DNA from: Actinomycetota bacterium
GTDB lineage: Bacteria; Actinomycetota; Actinomycetes; Nanopelagicales; Nanopelagicaceae
NCBI GenBank assembly: GCA_009700025.1
Contig: WLMW01000008.1
Span: 1-34,137, forward strand
DNA: 34,137 nucleotides
Reading direction: 5' to 3'
The translations under genes and the position numbers were made by a program. The notes under the pieces are model-generated. The model saw nothing but the letters and a program-made list of their open reading frames with translations. It did not search any database and was not told the origin of the DNA. This document shows, in pieces, positions 29,705 to 34,137 of this stretch; positions within the stretch are counted from its first letter, which is position 1, and each line of letters opens with the position of its first letter.

Positions 29705-32386
29705 TCAGGCTATGACTGCAGCGCGACCTGACTCAAGACGTGCAATGGGTACCCGAAATGGTGAGCAAGAAACATAGTCAAGACCAAGTGAATTAAAGAA
29801 GTGAATGCTTCGCGGATCTCCACCGTGTTCACCGCACACACCTAATTTAAAATCACTTCGCAACCCGCGAGCAAGATCAACTGCGGTGCGCAAAAGAATT
29901 CCAACGCCAGCTTCATCTAATGATTCAAATGGGTTAAAAGGCAACAGTTCCAGATCTAAATAACGGGGCAAGAATGTTGATTCAACATCATCTCGACTAA
30001 ATGCCCAAGTTAATTGCGTTAAATCATTTGTCCCAAATGAGAAGAAATCTGCATAGACCCCTAAACGATCGGCAGTAATTGCTGCACGAGGTGTTTCAAT
30101 CATTGTGCCAATTGGAATTTCAAGGTTAAGACCTGAGCCCTTAAAGGTTTTCACGATTTCTTCTTCTAAAGTCTCACGCAAATAAAGCAGCTCACGCTGC
30201 GTTGCAACTAAAGGAATCATTACTTCAGGGCGAGGATCATGGCCTAACTTGCGAACCTCTAAAAATGCATGAACCAGTGCGCGAACCTGCATCTTGTAGA
30301 GTTCTGGAATCAATACTCCCAATCGAACCCCGCGCAGACCCAACATGGGATTGGCCTCATGCAGACGATTAACCGCAGCAAATAAGGCTTTATCACGTGG
30401 TGCAACTTCTTCATTAAGTGCTTCTGCTCTTGCCATCTCAGAACTAAGGATTACTAACGAAGGTAAGAACTCGTGCAGTGGCGGATCCAGTAATCGAATC
30501 GTCACTGGAAGACCAGACATTGCCATCATGATGCCAACAAAATCGGCGCGTTGAAGTGGCTCCATCTCTGCAATCACAGAGCGTTGAATATCCTCATTTT
30601 CAGCTAGGACTAAACGTTCAACGTATGACCGACGTGGTCCAAGGAACATATGCTCTGTTCGGCAAAGGCCAACACCTTCTGCACCAAGAATGCGTGCTCT
30701 GATGGCATCTTCCGGAGTGTCTGCATTGGTATGAACTTTAAGTCGGCGCAATGCATCTGCATGAACAAGTATGCGATCGACTGCCTTGACAACTGGTGTC
30801 GCCTCATCAGATGCCGCTGAAAGTCGTCCTTCTAAATAAGATGTGACAGAAGATGCGACAACTGGCACATCCCCCAGATATACCGCTCCTGTTGTGCCAT
30901 CGATTGAGATCACATCACCTTCGTAGACCGTGACGGTGCCAGCAGTAAACAAATTAGCGCGTTCATCAACCGAGATTGAATCAGTACCGCACACTGCCGT
31001 TTTTCCCATTCCACGCGCAACAACTGCAGCGTGTGATGTCTTACCTCCGCGACTTGTTAAAATGCCTTCGGATGCCACCATGCCCACTAAGTCATCTGGA
31101 CTAGTTTCACGACGTACCAAAATTACTTTCTTGCCAGCTTTGGAAAGATCGAAGGCTCGCTTTGAATCAAAGACGACTTCACCAACTGCGGCCCCTGGCG
31201 ATGCCGGAATTCCTCGTGCAATCTCCTGTAAATGACCGGATGTATCAAACTGCGGGAACATCAACATGGCTAACTGTTCACCTGATGTGCGCAGTAGCGC
31301 TTCATCCATTGAAATCTTGTTTTCATCTACGAACTGGAGGGCGATTCGAAAAGCCGCTTCTGCTGTGCGCTTACCCACGCGGGTCTGCAGAATCCAAAGC
31401 TTTCCGCGTTCGATAGTGAACTCAATGTCGCACAAGTCTTCATAATGCGCTTCCAGAAGTTCCATCACGGAATCTAACTCGGCTGCGACTTCAGGGCTCA
31501 ACTGTCCAAATTCATCTAAGGACATGGGAGTTCGGATTCCAGCAACTACATCTTCTCCTTGGGCTTTCTGCAAGTAGTCACCATAGCGACCGACTTCGCC
31601 AGTAGATGGATTGCGAGTAAATGCAACTCCTGTACCAGAATCTTCGCTGAGATTTCCAAAGACCATTGATTGAATATTTACCGCAGTTCCAATATCAGAT
31701 GGAATTCTTTCACGGCGGCGATACATCTGTGCCCGCTCTGAGTTCCACGATCTAAAGACTGCTTCGACGGATCGAATGAGGTGTTCCCGAGGGTCTGCTG
31801 GAAAATCCTCTCCTGTTGCAAGCGTAATAATTTTTTTGAATCCATCGCATAGATGTTTTAAACCCTCAACACCTAAATTCTGCAGATCTGTTACTCCTGA
31901 AGCTTGGCACACGCGCTCTTGGACTTTATGAAACTCATCAGGTTCAATTTCGCAGACAATTTTTCCAAACATCTCAATAAATCGTCGATACGAATCCCAA
32001 GCAAAACGTGGGTTCCCTGATGATGCAGCTAATGACTCTGTCACTTCAGGAGTCATGCCTACGTTTAAAACGGTTTCCATCATGCCGGGCATCGAAAATT
32101 TTGCACCAGAACGGACGGAGACTAAAAGTGGATTTGTAATGCCACCAAATTTTTTATCTGTTTGCGCTTCTAAATCTGTGAGCGCACTTTCAATCTCAGC
32201 ATTTAACGTTTCTGGTATTGCACCCGATTGAAGAAACTCACGACATGCTTGAGTTGTAATTGTGAATCCGGGAGGAACTGGTAAACCGATTCGAACCATT
32301 TCTGCCAGGTTTGCGCCTTTTCCGCCAAGCAAATCTTTCTGCGACATATCACCAAAAGTGAAGGGATGAATCAATCGTTTGACCAA
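29705..32386 (-). CDS. ppdK: Pyruvate, phosphate dikinase
   Basis: About 893 residues in the family order: ATP-grasp domain (KDLLGGKGANLAEM, GLPVPPGFTITT), phosphohistidine domain (GGKTSHAAVVARGMGKTAVCG, catalytic His), and the TIM-barrel PEP domain (GAEGVGLCRTEHMF, FGTNDLTQ, GVCGEHGGDP with catalytic Cys). It interconverts pyruvate, ATP and phosphate with PEP, AMP and pyrophosphate. The frame opens at 32491, but those first 35 residues do not look like PPDK. The TTG at 32386 has GTGAGG 6 nt upstream and gives the usual length; a GTG at 32398 is another option. Confidence 0.92.
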   Translation of the reverse strand: MVKRLIHPFTFGDMSQKDLLGGKGANLAEMVRIGLPVPPGFTITTQACREFLQSGAIPETLNAEIESALTDLEAQTDKKFGGITNPLLVSVRSGAKFSMPGMMETVLNVGMTPEVTESLAASSGNPRFAWDSYRRFIEMFGKIVCEIEPDEFHKVQERVCQASGVTDLQNLGVEGLKHLCDGFKKIITLATGEDFPADPREHLIRSVEAVFRSWNSERAQMYRRRERIPSDIGTAVNIQSMVFGNLSEDSGTGVAFTRNPSTGEVGRYGDYLQKAQGEDVVAGIRTPMSLDEFGQLSPEVAAELDSVMELLEAHYEDLCDIEFTIERGKLWILQTRVGKRTAEAAFRIALQFVDENKISMDEALLRTSGEQLAMLMFPQFDTSGHLQEIARGIPASPGAAVGEVVFDSKRAFDLSKAGKKVILVRRETSPDDLVGMVASEGILTSRGGKTSHAAVVARGMGKTAVCGTDSISVDERANLFTAGTVTVYEGDVISIDGTTGAVYLGDVPVVASSVTSYLEGRLSAASDEATPVVKAVDRILVHADALRRLKVHTNADTPEDAIRARILGAEGVGLCRTEHMFLGPRRSYVERLVLAENEDIQRSVIAEMEPLQRADFVGIMMAMSGLPVTIRLLDPPLHEFLPSLVILSSEMARAEALNEEVAPRDKALFAAVNRLHEANPMLGLRGVRLGVLIPELYKMQVRALVHAFLEVRKLGHDPRPEVMIPLVATQRELLYLRETLEEEIVKTFKGSGLNLEIPIGTMIETPRAAITADRLGVYADFFSFGTNDLTQLTWAFSRDDVESTFLPRYLDLELLPFNPFESLDEAGVGILLRTAVDLARGLRSDFKLGVCGEHGGDPRSIHFFNSLGLDYVSCSPFRVPIARLESGRAAVIA

Positions 32387-32491
32387 AATAGACCTCACAT
32401 CTCGGGGCAAAATTGTGTGCTTTGGGGGTTTCTTAGGTCTGAGCATAGCCTCGAATTCCCCATCGATGATCAGATTTAGGAAAAAGCTCAT

Positions 32492-32511
32492 GTAGTTGAA
32501 AGTTCAACTAC
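32492..32511. promoter_or_regulatory. 20-bp palindrome between ppdK and dodA
   Basis: GTAGTTGAA, a 2-bp centre (AG), then TTCAACTAC: nine-base arms with no mismatch. It covers the -35 of dodA on the plus strand and lies upstream of ppdK on the minus strand, a suitable operator for a dimeric regulator. No regulator gene is adjacent. Confidence 0.6.
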
Positions 32512-32524
32512 TTCTCGTTAGTAT
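32496..32524 (+). promoter_or_regulatory. Promoter TTGAAA-17 bp-TAGTAT of dodA, leaderless
   Basis: TTGAAA (32496-32501) and TAGTAT (32519-32524) are separated by 17 bp, and TAGTAT is 6 nt before the ATG at 32531. This is the most complete promoter in the window, and its -35 lies within the palindrome. Confidence 0.65.
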
Positions 32525-32530
32525 CGTGCT

Positions 32531-33304
32531 ATGAGCACAATGCCAGCGCTTTACATTGGCCATGGCGCACCGATGTTGCTAGATGATGCCGTGTGGAGTT
32601 CACAGTTGCTTACAATCTCAGCCGGACTAGCTAAGCCCCGGGCGATCCTGATCGTGAGTGCCCACTGGGAGTCAGCGCCTTTAACTTTGAGTAACCCAAT
32701 GGCCAACACTTCCCTGGTTTATGACTTCAGTGGCTTTGACCGCAAGTTTTATGAAATGACATACAACAGCCCAGATGCAACCGAACTCTTTAATCTTGTT
32801 AGTTCGTTAATGCCAGATAACGAACCAATCCATCATTCACCACGCGGGTTAGATCATGGTGCGTGGGTGCCGTTAAAAGTGATGTATCCCGATGCGGATA
32901 TTCCGGTGTTACAAATGTCTATGCCAACGAGTGATCCTAAAAAACTATTAGCACTTGGTAAGCATCTGCAACCATTGCGTGATCAAGGTGTGCTGGTCAT
33001 TGGTTCTGGATTTATGACACATGGTTTGCAGTATCTACGCGATTGGTCAATCCAAGCCAATGCCCCAAGTTGGTCAAGTGATTTCGATGCTTGGGCTGCG
33101 GGTGCACTTGCTGCCGGCGATGTGGATACGCTTTCAAACTTTCGTGAATTAGCACCCGGAATGCCATACGCGCATCCCACTGTGGAACATTTCATTCCTC
33201 TCTTTATTACCCTAGGTGTAGCTAACTCTGCTGATGCAGCTCCAAGAACCCTTATAGATGGCTACTTTATGGGCCTTAGTAAGCGAAGCATTTTAGTCGC
33301 ATAA
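32531..33304 (+). CDS. LigB/DODA-family extradiol ring-cleavage dioxygenase
   Basis: 257 residues. Zinc or iron ligands typical of the family are present: His11 (IGHGAP), His45 (SAHWES), His109 (RGLDHGAWVPL), plus His164 (MTHGLQ) and His215/His220 (HPTVEHFIPL). It resembles E. coli YgiD and plant DOPA 4,5-dioxygenase, which open catechol rings. The natural substrate in bacteria is usually unknown. The gene stands alone between the palindrome-bearing promoter and a hairpin terminator, so it is a single-gene transcription unit. Confidence 0.9.
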   Translation: MSTMPALYIGHGAPMLLDDAVWSSQLLTISAGLAKPRAILIVSAHWESAPLTLSNPMANTSLVYDFSGFDRKFYEMTYNSPDATELFNLVSSLMPDNEPIHHSPRGLDHGAWVPLKVMYPDADIPVLQMSMPTSDPKKLLALGKHLQPLRDQGVLVIGSGFMTHGLQYLRDWSIQANAPSWSSDFDAWAAGALAAGDVDTLSNFRELAPGMPYAHPTVEHFIPLFITLGVANSADAAPRTLIDGYFMGLSKRSILVA

Positions 33305-33308
33305 TAAA

Positions 33309-33340
33309 AAACTCCCCCAGCAGTTTCGCTGAGGGAGTTT
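33309..33340. terminator. Bidirectional rho-independent terminator
   Basis: AAACTCCC pairs with GGGAGTTT; inside, after one mismatch, CAGC pairs with GCTG around the loop AGTTTC. On the minus strand the stem runs into TTTTTTATTAT, so it is strongest for the ribonucleotide reductase. On the plus strand it ends dodA with only a weak T-tract. It is the only clear intrinsic terminator found in the window. Confidence 0.85.
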
Positions 33341-33355
33341 CTTAATGAATATCTT

Positions 33356-34137
33356 TTATGAGCAACCAGATGTGTTTCCGCATCCTTCGCATACATAGCA
33401 AGCACCTGACATGCGCATCTTGACGCCGCAGGTCATACACAAAGGCGCATCGGCTTTCACGCCTGACAAAGCCTCCATGAGTTCAGTTGATGAACCAAAC
33501 TGTTGCTTGCTATCGATTGTGATAGCAACTGGCTTTGGTGCAACTGGAGCTACCGGCGCTGTTATCTCAAGATTCTCGTAATCTTCAACAACATCTTCGG
33601 TGTACTCACCTGTCTCGAGTGCGCGAGCGCGCTCTGATGATGTGTACAACGCCATAGCGCTGCGAGTTTCAAATGGTAAGTAATCAAGTGCCAAGCGACG
33701 GAAGATGTAATCCATCATGGACTGTGCCATGCGGATATCTGCATCATCTGTCATACCTGATGGCTCAAAGCGTAGGTTCGTAAACTTCTCAACGAAGGTC
33801 TCCAAAGGCACTCCATACTGAAGTCCGATTGATACTGCGATTGAGAAAGCATCCATCACACCGGCCAGCGTTGATCCCTGCTTGCCGAGCTTGAGGAACA
33901 CCTCACCGAGTGCGCCATCTGCATAGGCACCTGATGTCATGTAACCCTCTGCCCCACCAACTGAGAATGATGTAGTTGTTGATGGACGAGACTTTGGAAG
34001 ACGTTTGCGCACTGGTGTTGCAGGATGGGCGCTCTCGACTTCAATCTCTTTCTTCTTTGCCTTGCCATCAGACAATGGCTGGCCAACTTTGCAGTTATCG
34101 CGATAGACAGCTAACGCCTTTACGCCCATCTTCCAAG
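33356..34137 (-). CDS. nrdJ: B12-dependent (class II) ribonucleotide reductase, C-terminal part
   Basis: About 260 residues remain, open at the right edge of the window. WKMGVKALAVYRDNCKVGQPL marks the end of the catalytic barrel of the NrdJ type. AGVMDAFSIAVSIGLQYGVP and VEKFTNLRFEPSGMTDDADI follow. The C-terminus has paired Cys motifs (CMTCGVKMRMSGACYVCEGC, then GNTSGCS), which match actinobacterial NrdJ and probably bind zinc or shuttle electrons. The enzyme reduces ribonucleotides using adenosylcobalamin, so the cell must make or import B12. Transcription stops at the hairpin just downstream. Confidence 0.93.
   Translation of the reverse strand, partial: WKMGVKALAVYRDNCKVGQPLSDGKAKKKEIEVESAHPATPVRKRLPKSRPSTTTSFSVGGAEGYMTSGAYADGALGEVFLKLGKQGSTLAGVMDAFSIAVSIGLQYGVPLETFVEKFTNLRFEPSGMTDDADIRMAQSMMDYIFRRLALDYLPFETRSAMALYTSSERARALETGEYTEDVVEDYENLEITAPVAPVAPKPVAITIDSKQQFGSSTELMEALSGVKADAPLCMTCGVKMRMSGACYVCEGCGNTSGCS

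Overview
The window looks like a piece of a small, streamlined actinobacterial chromosome of moderate G+C (mid-40s percent judged by eye). The evidence is a HrdB/SigA-type principal sigma factor with a Lys/Ala-rich N-terminus, a ParE close to the Streptomyces type, SepH (DUF3071), LppM, DUF7455 and DUF4192-like proteins, a SAM-IV riboswitch, and many promoters of the actinobacterial leaderless type. Very tight gene packing and moderate G+C suggest a freshwater or marine planktonic lineage such as the Nanopelagicales (acI); that placement is inference. No phage, IS element, CRISPR array, tRNA or rRNA was seen, and no gene-free stretch exceeds about 215 bp.

Layout. 1-987 (+): end of a glycosyltransferase, then an EamA permease. 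984-6515 (-): one housekeeping operon read rplS, lepB, rnhB, yraN, comM, dprA, era. 6613-7377 (-) is an inositol monophosphatase, divergent from 7411-10405 (+): MFS transporter, septation regulator sepH and corA. 10402-11508 (-) is a nucleotide pyrophosphatase-like phosphodiesterase, divergent from 11547-16491 (+): psuG-psuK (pseudouridine breakdown), a topoisomerase IV A subunit with no C-terminal domain, and an ABC-F ATPase. 16488-17195 (-) is an LppM-like lipoprotein; 17271-18467 (+) a membrane acyltransferase; 18464-20548 (-) parE; 20733-20948 (+) a DUF7455 zinc-ribbon protein. 20966-25711 (-) holds metY-metX behind a SAM-IV riboswitch, then the principal sigma factor with a CDGSH iron-sulfur protein. 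25927-27178 (-) holds two poorly known genes (PKD-domain secreted protein, DUF4192-like). 27259-27717 (+) is a NUDIX hydrolase; 27688-29679 (-) a DinG-type helicase; 29705-32386 (-) pyruvate phosphate dikinase, divergent from a LigB/DODA dioxygenase (32531-33304, +). A bidirectional terminator separates the latter from the 3' end of a B12-dependent ribonucleotide reductase (33356-34137, -).

Expression logic. Many transcription units appear leaderless: a TANNNT hexamer ends 5-8 nt before an ATG or GTG. Genes expected to need strong or regulated translation (rplS, the sigma factor, DUF7455, metY) have a leader with a Shine-Dalgarno sequence. Four convergent gene pairs end in 4-bp overlapping stop codons, and operon genes overlap by ATGA or TAATG. 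The most notable oddities are the CTD-less ParC, an acidic repeat tail on ribosomal protein L19, a histone-H1-like repeat plus an unfamiliar insert in the sigma factor, a perfect DnaA box inside the sigma-factor promoter, a 20-bp palindrome over the ppdK/dodA divergent promoters, and the SAM-IV switch with an apparent Shine-Dalgarno-sequestering hairpin.
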